From Balaenoptera acutorostrata (taxonomy: Eukaryota > Chordata > Mammalia > Artiodactyla > Balaenopteridae): a stretch of DNA of 64,000 bases. The stretch lies in contig NC_080068.1 in NCBI RefSeq assembly GCF_949987535.1, forward strand, positions 83,291,254 to 83,355,253, written 5' to 3'. Positions 1 through 11,779 of this stretch are shown piece by piece. The translations under genes and the position numbers were made by a program. The notes under the pieces were generated by a model. The model was not told the origin of the DNA, made no database searches, and worked only from the letters and a program-made list of their open reading frames with translations. The first letter of the stretch is position 1, and each line of letters begins with the position of its first letter.

Positions 1-1094
1 CTCTTATTTTCTTTTTCCTTTACCTGAGGCTAGGAACTTTCAGTAAACTGTTGAATAGAAGTATTTATAAATAAGCATTATTATCTAATTTCCAATATCA
101 AAGAGTAAGGTCTAGCATATCACCTTTAAATATGTTGTTTTCTGATATTTTTTTCTTTTCTGAAGATACCCTTTATTAAATATGGAAAATTCCTGTCTAT
201 TCCTAATTTGATAAATATTTTTATCAAAAACAGGGACTAAATTTTATTGTTTCATAGTATTTTTTTGCTGTTTGCACCTTCTTCATTTTTAGAAAGTGGT
301 TAGATATTGTAGAGTATTAAAATGTAATTATTTTAACAATACCTCTTTAGAATCCTAGTTTAATGCTGGCAAATGCCTACATCTATAATCCACAGGGGAA
401 AAAAATTAGGATTTTTTTGTGAATGACACTGTCAATTAAAAAAAAATTAGTCTATGAATTAGCTATTTTTTAGTATTTTTATAATACACTTCTCAAGAAC
501 ACTTTTGGTATTGTGGTGGAATAAAGTGGTAATATGAACTCTCCTGTATATATGAGTTATAAAAATTGCCTATAATATTTTTCATGGTCCTTCTGACTAT
601 ATCCAACAGGCATCCACTTTGTTCTTACATCTGACTCTGTCCTCAGCAAAGTTGATACTCTTTCTAGATTTCTCTCCTGTATATTTCTCTTTAACAATGA
701 TCACTTTCTACCTATTATACTGTTTCTTAATTATTTTGTTCATTTTCTTCTCTTTTCCCCACTAAAAAAAAATTGCATTCAGAAAAAATGTTTACTATAA
801 TGAAAAGAAAAATTCTAGGATGGCCTCAAGATTTCCTGCATAGGTAGCAAAGGATTACTAGGATAACTATACTTTTTTTTACAGGATATAAGTCACATTT
901 GTGACTTGTTTTTGTTAATGTAACAGTGAGCTAATTTAGAAGGATTTAAGTTGAGAATTGATCATACGATGTTTTATACTGATTCTGTTATTCAATAATT
1001 TTAGTATTATAATAAAATCATTTTTATAATCATTAGCTTACCTAATCATAATTAATCATTAGTAATTAAACAGTAACTTTGTAATCTACTCTGT
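1..1094. other. AT-rich intergenic or intronic DNA, nothing recognised
   Basis: No open frame of note and no repeat family I can name. Several homopolymer runs of A or T (for example near 440 and 765) are the only low-complexity features. Confidence 0.5.
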
Positions 1095-1492
1095 TACTAA
1101 CCTGTTAGATAGTATTATAATTCTATTTGAATATGAGGAAAATAATGTTTAGAGAGATTAAGAAACTTTCGGGCTTCCCTGGTGGCACAGTGGTTAAGAA
1201 TCCACCTGCCAGTGCAGGGGACACGGGTTTGAGCCCTGGTCCGGGAAGATGCCACATGCCATGGAGCAACTAAGCCCGTGCACCACAGCTGCTGAGCCTG
1301 CGCTCTGGAGCCCATGAGCCACAACTACTGAGCCCACGTGCCACAACTACTGAGCCCGTGAGCCACAACTAGTGAAGCCCACGCACCTAGAGCCCGTGCT
1401 CCACAACAAGAGAAGCCACCACAATGAGAAGCCTGTGCACCGCAACTAGAGAAAGCCCGTACGCAGCAATGAAGACCCAATGCAACCAAAAA

Positions 1493-1535
<43 letters not shown>

Positions 1536-1600
1536 ATTTTAAAAAAAAGGAAACTTTCACAAGTTACATAGTGGATGAACCAGGATTCAAATCCATATTA
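1095..1600 (-). repeat. MIR SINE remnant, split by a CHR SINE
   Basis: The stretches on both sides of the SINE at 1171-1549 read as one MIR in reverse orientation. The left half has the 'gaggaaa...gagagattaag' segment and the right half the 'ccaggattcaaatcc' segment that normally follow each other. MIR is an ancient tRNA-derived SINE shared by mammals. The order shows that the CHR element inserted later. Outer limits are approximate because the copy is diverged. Confidence 0.6.
1171..1549 (+). mobile_element. CHR SINE (tRNA-Glu-derived), long form
   Basis: The element starts with the CHR head 'gggcttccctggtggcacag', continues through a tRNA-like B-box region (gggtttgagccc near 1226) and ends in an (AATA)n tail and A-run. 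The 9-bp target-site duplication gaaactttc lies at 1162-1170 and 1550-1558, which fixes both ends. The body carries three copies of a unit of about 20 bp (gccacaactactgagccc-type) at roughly 1316-1380, more than in the other copies here. CHR SINEs are non-autonomous and rely on L1 enzymes. Pol III transcription signals look worn. Confidence 0.93.
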
Positions 1601-1669
1601 TTATTATTAAAATAACAAATTTAATTATAATTCTATATCATTGTAGTTTGTAAACACAGCTGATACTTT

Positions 1670-1810
1670 AACCTCACTGATGAGTCTTTTAAAATACATA
1701 GTTTCCTGGGATCTACATCAAATGATTCTGATTTTAAAGGTCTGGAATAGGGTCCAAGTATCTGTATTTTTCAGAAAGTTGTCCAAGTGAATTAGATGAA
1801 TAGCTTGATT
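1670..1810 (+). repeat. MER5-type hAT-Charlie MITE remnant
   Basis: The stretch resembles the MER5A/B core, with a 'cttttaaaatacat...' segment, 'aaatgattctgatttta' in the middle and 'gtatctgtatttttcagaaag' near the end. MER5 elements are short non-autonomous hAT DNA transposons of eutherian age. The inverted ends are not clear, so limits, subfamily and strand are uncertain. Confidence 0.5.
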
Positions 1811-1982
1811 TGGCAAGCAGAGATATGCTTGATGGTATTCTTTTTTCAAAACTAGGCTTAGCTAATTAGAAAGAAAATTATTTTCATAGTGCAACTCAAA
1901 TTAAAACAGAAAATGGTGAAAGGGTAGTTATGATAGAATAAGAAGCTGTACATGATAGAACTTAGAATATGATGCTTACTTG

Positions 1983-2110
1983 TGTTAGTCAGAGTTCAAT
2001 TAGCAAAGCATGAGCACTGTGGGTATAAAGAAATAAGGAATTCCTCTTTACACAATTTTGGAGGAGCAAGGAAATTAAAGATCTAAAAAGGGGGCTAGAA
2101 AGATCAAAGA
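1983..2110 (-). repeat. Possible ancient LTR-like repeat fragment
   Basis: The opening 'gtgttagtcagagttc' and the following 'ataaggaattcctc...caattttggagg' resemble the reverse complement of the LTR-like family seen more completely at 42328-42643. Divergence is high and I could not align it throughout. Confidence 0.3.
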
Positions 2111-2274
2111 AAGGTCAGTAACCCACCCCAGTATAGGTGATATAGTCGGGGTTTCCAGGAAATTCTAGAGGCTAGGTTCATCCAACTTCTAGAGAAGGAG
2201 CATGATAGAGACACGGTGTACAAGCCTATGGCAGGATGTTGTCTCTTTGTGGCAACTGCCATCCTCAGTTTAAT

Positions 2275-2643
2275 GAGATCCAGCCCCTTGCTTCACATAA
2301 CTTCTCTGTCTAGATGTGCTTACAAATAAAATTTAAAAATAAAAAAAAGTACTAAGAAAGGCAGTCAAAATAATGACAAAGAAGAGAGAGACAAATTTAC
2401 TCCTGGTGAAATAAGTCAATACTACAATCCGTTGGAGCACTGTTGTCAAAAATTTCCCCTCAAAATAATAGTTGACAGGTTCTCCTGCCTGTTCTGTATG
2501 AAAAATTCATTCATGCCTGTAACTTCACCCCTGGTTAACATAGTGGGTTTCTGTTACCTTTCTAAAGATGGTTATTATTGTTTAGTGCACTCTATTCTTT
2601 TAATTATCTCTGTTTTAATTTTATTGATCCTGGCTTTGTGTTC
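2275..2643 (+). repeat. Unassigned dispersed repeat, copy A
   Basis: About 370 bp that align almost end to end, with scattered mismatches and small gaps, to 14964-15342 in the same orientation. Shared blocks include 'tttactcctggtgaaataa', 'tactaagaaaggcag' and 'ttaattatctctgtt'. I do not recognise the family. It could be an old LTR or DNA transposon. The open frame at 2432-2707 lies in it and has no counterpart frame in copy B, so it is not treated as a gene. Confidence 0.6.
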
Positions 2644-5111
2644 TTTTTGTAGCTACTGGCTTCCTGAGTTTGGGGGGAAAAAAAGTCTACTTTTGAGCCA
2701 AGAGTGACTGTTATATCAGCAGGGCAAGCAATCAGAAAGGAGAGCTCTTAGCGATGCAAGAAAGAGCAAGAACTGGACCCCACTAGCACATCTGTTTCAG
2801 CCTCTCATTTCCTTTCATCAACAGCAACCTTCAGAGAAAAATGGCTGCTGCTTTATTTTTATCTCCTAAATATTGCATATTTTCAATTTCGTCTAACTCT
2901 TTTCTGGAATGGGAACCTGAGAAACATAAATCCAAATAACCTTATTGATATAAAAACAGTCCAGCACACATAGTAAGAAAAAGGTCAGTTTGGATGATGA
3001 TGATCATAGGGTAATGAGGCAAAATTTTAAGGACTAAGAATACTGAATTAAATGAAATAGATCACAATGGGGTATGCGTTGATAGTAATCTAAAGCATTT
3101 TTCTTTCTAATTCTCTATTTTCAATCTCATATCCCGGTTAATATTTATTCGGGATATTTAGTTAGAAATAATTACAAAGTTAGAAAATAATAAATACATT
3201 TCATCTTTCTGTTATCTATATTGTCTTATATATTGCGATGACAAAATTTCCTTCCATGACCTGTTGGTGTTACATAACTAAAAAATGCTTTTCTATTACT
3301 TTCCTATCTCTTATATACTACTTCTCTCCTGATACACAATTGAGCAGTTCTGTGACTTTTGGCATGAGACATGACCTAATTTCCACTTTTTGTGACATAC
3401 TCATTTATTTTCTTCACTCTATTACTCTGACTATAGTCAATTCTGTATCTCCCTATTGCATCTGTGCTTTTCATACATTTATAAAAAAAGTTTTCTTTAA
3501 CATCAGTGATTTTTAATTTAAAGAGTATAAATTGTCCTTCACACTTCTTTCTCATTGAGCTAAGCTTTTGGATACCTATTTTACTCATATAAATTTTAAT
3601 TATAGTATTAATTATATTTTCCAGAAACTGACTGCTTTTACAATATAATATTTCCAAGTATGTTTCCATTCATTCTTACTTATTCAACTATTTGTTCTGA
3701 CTTGCCTCGAGGACATTTTTTCCTGTTTTAATAAGTTTTCCTAAGATTATATAATCTAACGAAGGCATGACAGTTCAAATGTAGGAGCAGATATAGAAAT
3801 AAGCCAAAGAAAATTGGGATTGAAAACAGATATAAGTTCAAAAAGAAATATTTAAAATCAGGTATTTGGCCAAAACTAGGAATTAAAGTCAACCTATATT
3901 TCTCGAATATATTTAAAATATATAGGTCATAGGAATTAGGATAAAACTACTCAGAAACACTGGGCTTTTATTCAATTTATTCTCTAGCAATAGAAAATTT
4001 AAGTAATGATCAGAATTCATTTGTAGGACCAAGTTTGAAAATAAACATGTGATTATCTAAGAATCCACATGCTGTCCTGTGTTATCATCTGTGTTTGCTT
4101 TTCTCATTAGGATAAAAGCTCTTTTGCATGGGGAGTTTATTTCATTTATTTTGTCAAATCTATCACCTCTGCCAAGAATCTATCACAAGGATTAAAAAAA
4201 AATCATTGTTCAATAACTCACAGTCTAATTAATTAGTTAATTAATTAATTGTTATAGTACATGAAATACCACAAAAAGAACAAAGCCAACTTTAGAACTA
4301 ACTGTACCCATAGCGAAAAAATGAGCAATAGATTCCAAAATGATGCCTTTCAGTGTCAAAGCAGTTACTAATGCTTCAAAATTTCTCTTAATTTTCATCA
4401 AGCTTTTCAGTAAGTTCCCATACACTTTTCTTTGGTTTTATGGCAATAAATATATTTTCTCTCATGCTTTATACTTCTAAGTTAAGATGAAAAATGAATT
4501 ACTTCTGAATTGAAAATACTGAATGCAGCTGAAATGGGATTCTCACATTAAGCTTGCAAACCTCAGTGCAATTCTAAGAGATGATCAAATTTAAAGTATA
4601 TGTGCTTTATAGAAAATTAAGAGGAGTCATACTAATACTGAGTCGTTGTATGATGTTTTGTTTTTAGTACATTGTCAGAAATTCTGTCCAATAGACTTCC
4701 AATGAGTATCTGTGTTAATGAAACTTGCTGCCATTCTTTAAGACATAGATATATCCTAATACTATTAAAGGTTAACATGGGTGGAAGTGGCTAAAAGTGA
4801 TAGAGAGGTTCAGAGAAGAGATGAGGGTTATTTGGACAAGTCTTTATCAAAGCGATAAATGAGCTAGGTTCAGGAATAACTGAATACAAAATTTCCACTG
4901 CAGTATCTTAATTGTGGCTAATATAGCTCTTTTACTCATTTACATTTTGTCATAAATATCATGATTTTTAAAGATTTTCCTTCTGAAAAAAGTATAAAAC
5001 CAATTTCTTAAAATATTCTTGAAAAGGTTTTATAAATACAATTTTTGTTTGGTTTTATTTGTAATATATTTAGAACAGTCTATGGGAAAAAGCAAAATTA
5101 TCTAGGAATAC
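2644..5111. other. AT-rich DNA, no gene recognised
   Basis: Two open frames of 92 and 97 codons overlap on opposite strands at 3238-3669. They show no motif, signal peptide or family resemblance and look like chance frames in low-GC sequence. No repeat could be named. Confidence 0.5.
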
Positions 5112-5126
5112 CTATGTGTGAATTTT

Positions 5127-5586
5127 ATTTTTATTTTTTATTAAATTTATTTTTTTAAATTGGAGTATAATTGCTTTACAATGTTGTGTTAGTTTCTGCT
5201 GTACAATGAAGTGAGTCAGCTATATGTATACATATATCTCCTCCCTCTTGGACCTTCCTCCCACCCCCCACCCTGATCCCAGCCACCTAGGTCGTCACAG
5301 AGCACCGAGCTGAGCTTCCTGTGCTTTATAGCATGTTCCCACTAGCTATCTATTTTACGCATGGTAGTGTATACATGTCATTGCTAATCTCTCAATTCCT
5401 CCCACCCTCTCCTTCCCCCACCCGTGTCCACATGTCTGTTCTCTACATCTGCGTCTCTATTCCTGCCCTGCAAACAGGTTCATCTGTACCATTTTTCTAG
5501 ATTCCACATATATGCGTTAATATACAATATTTGTTTTTCTTTTTCTGGTTTACTTCACCCTGTATGACAGACTCCAGGTCCATCCA
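5127..5586 (-). mobile_element. 5'-truncated L1, 3' UTR only
   Basis: Reverse-strand L1 3' end. It reads 'ttggagtataattgctttac' after a T-rich tail, then the pyrimidine-rich 3' UTR and 'cactagctatctattttac'. A 15-bp target-site duplication, ctatgtgtgaatttt, flanks it at 5112-5126 and 5587-5601, so this is a complete 5'-truncated retrotransposition event. The perfect duplication and intact tail suggest a fairly young copy. No coding part is retained. Confidence 0.92.
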
Positions 5587-5644
5587 CTATGTGTGAATTT
5601 TAAAACTTCCCATTTCATTAATTTTAACATTCTTGTAACTACTA

Positions 5645-5765
5645 GCTTTTGACCCTCTGTTGTGTGTCAGGCACTATCCTAGCAACTGAGGATACAAGAG
5701 ATACCTTTCCTATAGATCCTAGAGTCTATGAAAAGATAGAGGATATGCAAAATAAATAAGTAAAA
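5645..5765 (-). repeat. L2 LINE 3' end remnant
   Basis: Reverse complement of the L2 3' terminus. The 'tgtgtcaggcactatcctag...gaggataca' block corresponds to the conserved L2 tail sequence. The fragment is old and diverged and limits are approximate. Confidence 0.6.
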
Positions 5766-5771
5766 TATAGA

Positions 5772-5985
5772 GCAGAGTTTCTCAACTTCGACATTTTTAA
5801 TATTTTGGGCCAGAGAACTGTTTGTTGTCTGGGGGCCTTTCCTGTATACTACAGGATTTTTAGCAGCACCCCTAGCTTTACCCACTAGATGCCATGATCT
5901 TCCCCGGTTATGAAAACCAAAAATGTTGCCACATATTACCAAATGTGCCCTAGGGGACAAAATTTCTCCTACCGAAAATCATATA
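5772..5985 (-). mobile_element. MER20 hAT-Charlie MITE
   Basis: About 210 bp matching MER20 in reverse orientation. The landmarks are 'gagtttctcaacttcg' at the left, 'attttgggcc', 'ctacaggatttttagcagca', 'cccactagatgcca', 'aaaatgttgccacata' and a right part resembling the inverted end. MER20 is a non-autonomous DNA transposon of eutherian age. Some copies act as pregnancy-related enhancers in other mammals; nothing here shows such activity. Confidence 0.8.
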
Positions 5986-5989
5986 GAGC

Positions 5990-7561
5990 TATATGGAGTA
6001 TAGTTAAATACACTGCTTCTTGAAATTAAGATAATGGGCTTCAGATTATCCTCTCTGTAATTAAGACGGGAGTTTTACTAAAATATTAATGTTGTTCACA
6101 TCAGAGCAATGGCATAAAAATAAACAAATAAAATATATTTAAATATATAAATGTATGTATTTATGAAACTTAAAATATAGGAAGGACCTTATTAATTCCT
6201 AGAGACTATATTAATAATTAAAACTCTTGCATTTATTGTCTCTTTTTTACCATCCCTAAAATATATAATATTTTTGTTATCACTGTGCAAACATTTAAAT
6301 AATTATTCCTTTCATACTACATTTCAATCACTTGAATATGAAATATCTAATGAAATATTGACTGATAATAGTCATGATACCAGGAATTGAAATGGCCAAG
6401 TTACCAAGTAATAAAGCAAGGTAGGTAATAAATTGGTTATTTTCTAATAGATTTTCCTCACTCTGCTTTTCACAATATGTCAGGGTTTTACGTTTTATTC
6501 AGTGCTGCTAAGGTGTTTGCGTCTGTTTTTAATGAGCAATGCATAATAGTTTCCATCTAGGTACAATCTGAAAACTACCCACCTTCAAAAGTATAATTTA
6601 AGAAACGACATATGAGAGAAAGCCTATTCCACTCAATTCTCCAAAATTAACACTGCAATCCATATAAGCAGGAAATGTACATGTGGACCTTTGAATATTC
6701 TATTTTTGCTCTGTCACCACAATCCCTGCAACACACACAAAATGAGCCAATGTTATTGAATTGCACACTGGTGCATATGCCCCTTTTAAAAAGTGCTCTA
6801 GGAAACATACGAGAAAAATTCTTGTTTGGTTCACTGTAGGAAATATTGTTGAGGATGATGTTAATTATATTATGTAGTTTGATTTTTATGATTTCTCAAA
6901 GGTAAAAAAATTCTAATATTAAGTCTCTAAAATAACTGGCCTCTTGATATCATAGGCATTAGCTACTTTGCAATTACCCTGAATTCTTTTCACTAATGGG
7001 ATTCATGGAATAATAAAAACAAAATTGGTGTCCTAACCATCTCATGTAATTGGTTTGCATTGTACTGTATTACCCTCATTGCTAATGACATGATATGGCC
7101 CTACCCTACTATTACTTATCTTTGTTATTTCAACAATGTTATATTATATCTACGTGTCTCTATATTCAGCCTTATGTCTTTCTGAACCAAGAATACATAC
7201 AAATAAACTGTCTGTTCTAAAAACCTAAGATATAAATACGTGTTAATTTATATAGATGAGAAAATATGTTTTGCTCCACACATAGGGTTTAATTAAATAT
7301 TCATCTGTCATTTCAAATTTAAACTTTACTTAAGAATCTTTGACCCAAACAACATAAACAAGAAGAATAACAGTAAAAACAACAATAAAACCATTTCTTG
7401 AATTTCTACAGCATCCTACGTCTCAACTTAGCAACTCACTAGTAGATCAACAGAACTCAGAACCTTATCAAAGCCACATCCTTGTCACATTCATCTTCAG
7501 TTTGTTCCAGCATCCAGTTCAATTTTTGCCTTATTAGATTCCACCCTGCATACTGCTACCT
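5990..7561. other. AT-rich DNA, nothing recognised
   Basis: No open frame above the background and no nameable repeat. The stretch ends at the L1-type target site used by the SINE at 7570. Confidence 0.5.
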
Positions 7562-7569
7562 GATACTTC

Positions 7570-7932
7570 ATTTTTTTTAAATAAATTTATTTATTTATTT
7601 ATTTATTTTTGGGTGTGTTGGGTCTTCGTTGCTGCACGCGGGCTTTCTCTAGTTGCGGCGAGCGGGGGCTACTCTTGGTTGTGGTGCGTGGGCTTCTCAT
7701 TGTGGTGGCTTCTCTTGTTGCGGAGCACGGGCTGTAGGTGCACGGGCTTCAGTAGTTGTGGCACGCAGGCTCAGTAGTTGCGGCTCGCAGGCTCTAGAGC
7801 ACAGGCTCAGTAGTTGTGGTGCACAGGCTTAGTTGCTCCACGGCATGTGGGATCTTCCTGGACCAGGGCTCGAACCCGTGCCCCCTGCATTGGCAGGCAG
7901 ATTCTTAACCACTGCACCACCAGGGAAGTCCC
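7570..7932 (-). mobile_element. CHR SINE (tRNA-Glu-derived), long form
   Basis: Reverse orientation: a T-rich (TTTA)n tail at the left, then 'ttgggtcttcgttgctgc', and the tRNA-like head 'ccaccagggaagtccc' at the right end. The target-site duplication gatacttc lies at 7562-7569 and 7933-7940. It has two of the repeated internal units. Several CpGs survive (gcacgcgg, gcggcgagcg), so it is not among the oldest copies. Confidence 0.92.
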
Positions 7933-7940
7933 GATACTTC

Positions 7941-8889
7941 CTTTTAAAATGACTTTTTAAAAAAATTATTATAAAAAGTAAGAATATTTGAACCAGAAAA
8001 TCTAAAAAAGTATAGATAAATTCCTTACATGTGCATTAGTATCTCCAAACTCTTTTATGAAACTTTGTGCTATGAATAGATAGGAACACATTTTTCATAG
8101 AAATTATAGAAGCAATAAAGGCAATCCTTCATAATTTCCCCCCACATTCCCCATCCTTTTTTTCATTAAACACCCTCCCTCATTTCTTTTTAATGACTAC
8201 AGATTAGTCTACCTAATGGACTTACCATAATATGTTTAATAACTCTCTCATTATTAGGTGATTTAAATGATGCAGCAATATAAGCAATGCTTTGACTATA
8301 TCTAACAATTTAAATTTGAACAGATGATGTCCAAAGTTTAAGTTCTTGAAGTGAAATTGTTGAGGCAAAAAGCAAACCAAATACCAAAATTCTGACAGAA
8401 GATGTCAAATTGCTTTAAAAGCTGAAATCTTTTTTTTATTACTTTTGCACCATATTGTTCTTGTTACTCTAACATATTTATCATATTGCCACCGGCTTAA
8501 GAATCACTACTGATTATATGATATCAAGTCTAGACTCCTTAACTTGCCATTAGAAAATGTTTTGTGCAGACTTACGTGTACAGATTCATCATTTTATCCT
8601 AAATGATGTTTAAAACAAGAAAGCTAGCTTTTATAAACATGTTTTACCTTTTATTTTGTTTTCTGCCTATATTCATTCACATTGTCACTTCGATTATGCC
8701 TCCATACACTGTCAAATAAAATTCTGTATTTACATTAATCTATATCATGACTATAACCCCAAACCAATTTAAAATGGAAAACAACTCAAATCTTATAAAG
8801 GAAAAGGGCATGACCTCCAATTTTATACACTCTATGATAATTATGATATAAACCTAGAAAAGCTATATTATTAATGATGATAGTAAGAA
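7941..8889. other. AT-rich DNA, nothing recognised
   Basis: No open frame of 60 codons or more and no repeat family that I can name with confidence. Confidence 0.5.
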
Positions 8890-9220
8890 TTATAATAGAA
8901 ATTTTATTTAGTGGGTGCTTATATGGTAGGTACTATGCAAAGTGCCTAAGGTCAACTCAAAACTTCTCTGTGAAAGGCATCCATTGATTGACTGATTCAC
9001 TGATTGCTCTTTACTCAACAATGTGTATTCAATATTTCTTATATGCAAGGCTACGTTCTAGGTCTGGGCTGCAGTATTGAATAAAACAAAGTACTTCACA
9101 CATAGATTTTACATTCGAGAGAAAATTTAGTTTATTATCTACACATTACAGGCAAAGAAATGAAGGCTTAGAGTGTTTTGATAACTAGAACATTTCACAC
9201 TGAAGCTATACTGCACGCTG
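8890..9220 (-). repeat. MIR remnant interrupted by an L2-like segment
   Basis: The outer parts (8890-8970 and about 9120-9220) resemble reverse-orientation MIR: 'gggtgcttatatggtaggtactatgcaaag' is its start and 'gaaatgaaggcttagag' its middle. The block between, about 8975-9125, resembles the reverse L2 3' end ('ttctaggtctgggctgcagtattgaataaaac'). The alternative is two adjacent fragments rather than one split element. All parts are heavily diverged. Confidence 0.4.
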
Positions 9221-9224
9221 TATG

Positions 9225-10759
9225 TTCATTCTAAATGTTAACCCCATCACATGTCTATTGTCAGGAGTTTGAACATCTGAATATCAGCTTCATTCACATA
9301 TCCACCTCAAAATTACTATTACAAGAATATTCTTAGTTCGTTCTCCTTTTGGAGAATAATCACTTATCAAAATGATATGAAGATAGCTAGCTAGTTACCT
9401 ACCTATCTAACTCTATCTACCCATCTATAAATATACATATATAGCCCTACTTGTGTGCATAATACAGATATGAACCATTTCATTTAGCCATTAGATATTT
9501 AATATATGCACATTTGCTGATTTTTATGTCAGCATTACTGTAAACCACCCAACATGTAATCATCGTATAGTAAAGATGAAAAAGCTCAAATAAAATTTTT
9601 GAGTTTATTTTTAAGAAATAATTGATAAGTTGGTTTTAAAATACCATCTCTCATTTCAATTGTTTCTATTAATAATTTCAAATGACAGACTTAAAGTTTT
9701 GAAATACATTTCTAGGAAGAGAAGAAAACATTTTGTTTTAAATTCTTTTTCAGTATATTTAAAAACAGGCAGCATCCACTAGACTAGTAGCACCACTAGA
9801 ATCGCAAGGCAGGAACCATGTCTATATATTCTTTTCTGACTCCACAGTTTCTAGCAGAGTAATTGACTAGAAGAAGCACTTTAAGGCTACTTTCTGGGAA
9901 ATCAAATCTTATTTATATTTTGCTCTGAGTTACTTGTCTGCTCATCTGATATAAGAACTGGAAACAAGAAGAAGTAGTGATAAGATAGGTTCAATATAAA
10001 TATTTAAGTTTCAGTTTACCAGGCCAAAAACAAACATTTGGGAAGTGATTTTTAAACTGATTAGCTCCAAACAATGAAAGGAAAAACCAAAGAAACTTTC
10101 TCATTAACACTAACAGGAAAAAAAAAAGAAAGATACAAATGTTACCTGGGCAATTGCTTTAAACTCAACAGGAGACCTTGTTGAACTAAGATTCTAGAGA
10201 AAAATACTATAATTAGAGAGAGCATCTGTATGTAGTATTATCATTCAATGCAACTCATTTCAGTGTAGAATTATTTCCTCAGCACAAAGTTTAAATTAAT
10301 TCAGAAATGTTAGAATAGATTTATTTTCAAAAATACTACAAAAAGTGAAAATATGTTCTGTGTTGTTAGGGAATTTATTAAAACCTAGAGGGTAAAGAGA
10401 CACTAAATAATTTAGACTGGCACATATTTTTGTCATAGCCCCCAGCATGATAAAAATACATTTAATTTATTAGTCCTACAAACATGCTACTTCTATATGT
10501 AAAAGAGTTTTGTAACTCTATTCATAGTCACACAATAGCTAAAACTATCTAATTTGCAAACATCTACCAAGTGTTATATTTTAATACTGTTATCAAAGTG
10601 TCATTATGTAAAATATATGTATAAGAAGACAATATTGTACTGAGAGGGAAGTAGATTAATGATTCCATTTGACTGCGCTACTGTATTTGATCGTCTTTGT
10701 TATCCACCATTTTAGCAAAGAACTATTCTGTAAATTAATCTATTGATTTGTACAAAAGA
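9225..10759. other. AT-rich DNA, nothing recognised
   Basis: No repeat or gene could be named. A short TAGC/TACC-rich patch at about 9383-9425 is the only local low-complexity feature. Confidence 0.5.
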
Positions 10760-10771
10760 AAAATCAAGAGA

Positions 10772-11110
10772 TTCAATTATACATATACACGTATCTATTC
10801 TTTTTCAAATTCTTTTCCCAATTAGGTTGTTACGGAATATTAAGCAGAGTTCCATGTGCTATACAGTAGGTCCTTTTTGTTTATCCATTTTGTATATAGC
10901 AGTGTGTACATGTCAATCCCAAACTCCCTAACTATCCCTCCCTCCCACCATTCCCCCTGGTAACATGTTCTCTAAGTCTGTGAGTCTGTTTCTATTTTGT
11001 AAATAAGTTCATTTGTATCATTTTTTATTGTTGCTGTACACCTAAAACTAACACAGCATTGTTAATCAACTGTACTCCAATATAAAATAAAAAGTTAAAA
11101 AAAAAAAAGG
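10772..11110 (+). mobile_element. L1 copy with 5' inversion (twin priming)
   Basis: The left part (10772 to about 11030) is L1 3' UTR in reverse orientation, with 'gttccatgtgctatacagtag' and 'taagtctgtgagtctgtttc'. The right part (about 11031-11110) is the forward L1 3' terminus, 'cctaaaactaacacagcatt...ctccaatataaaataaa', followed by a poly(A). The 12-bp direct repeat aaaatcaagaga at 10760-10771 and 11111-11122 encloses both parts, so this is one insertion whose 5' part was inverted. That is the accepted signature of twin priming during L1 reverse transcription. Confidence 0.85.
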
Positions 11111-11779
11111 AAAATCAAGAGAGGTTTATAATACCATTTAAACAGTTTCTTATATGTAAAATACAGATATAGGTTACATTAGAGATATAATTTGAAGCTA
11201 TATTAAAATACATAGAAAGCAAATTATGTTACTATGATTATTATTTAGTGTAAAAACAGTTTCAAATACCCATTGATGCCATTTGAGATAATTAACTTAT
11301 ATGTTGTTTGTAGAATGAATCACTATTATAAAAAAATGCTATTATAAACTATAGAAAAGCATAAACTAATAAGTTAATATTACTCATACTCACTTTACCC
11401 AGAAATTTATTTTTTAACATGCAAAGAAATTTTGACTTTTATTTTTCTACTTTTGTTTCTATAATATAGGTAAGTTAAATTTTATTATAGGTAATACATG
11501 CAAACATCATCTATATTGTTAAAGTATTAAAATTTCCATTTTTCCCAATATATATATATTTTTAAAGAAATAATATTCATACAGAAGAGTCCTCTTTGTT
11601 CTGGTCATTATCCCATTTCTTCTCTTTCCAACCTAACATTTAGCAGCATTTTAAATTTAACATATATGCCTTCTAACATTGTTGTTATGTATTTACTATC
11701 CATGTATAGTGTAAAAATATACTGTATTGTCTTCTTAAAATTTCCCTTAGTGTTATCATCTGAATATATATTTTGTACT

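Noticed and set aside
1171..1260. tRNA-like heads of the CHR SINEs as tRNA genes
   Set aside because: They have tRNA-Glu ancestry but lack an intact cloverleaf and anticodon context, and each is the 5' end of a SINE with a tail and target duplication.
1316..1380. Regular repeat units as a CRISPR-like array
   Set aside because: They are internal units of a mammalian SINE, without spacers or cas genes; the microsatellites at 19566, 30003 and 60694 were also rejected as arrays.
3238..3669. Overlapping opposite-strand frames of 92 and 97 codons
   Set aside because: Opposite-strand overlap, AT-rich codon content and lack of any motif point to chance.
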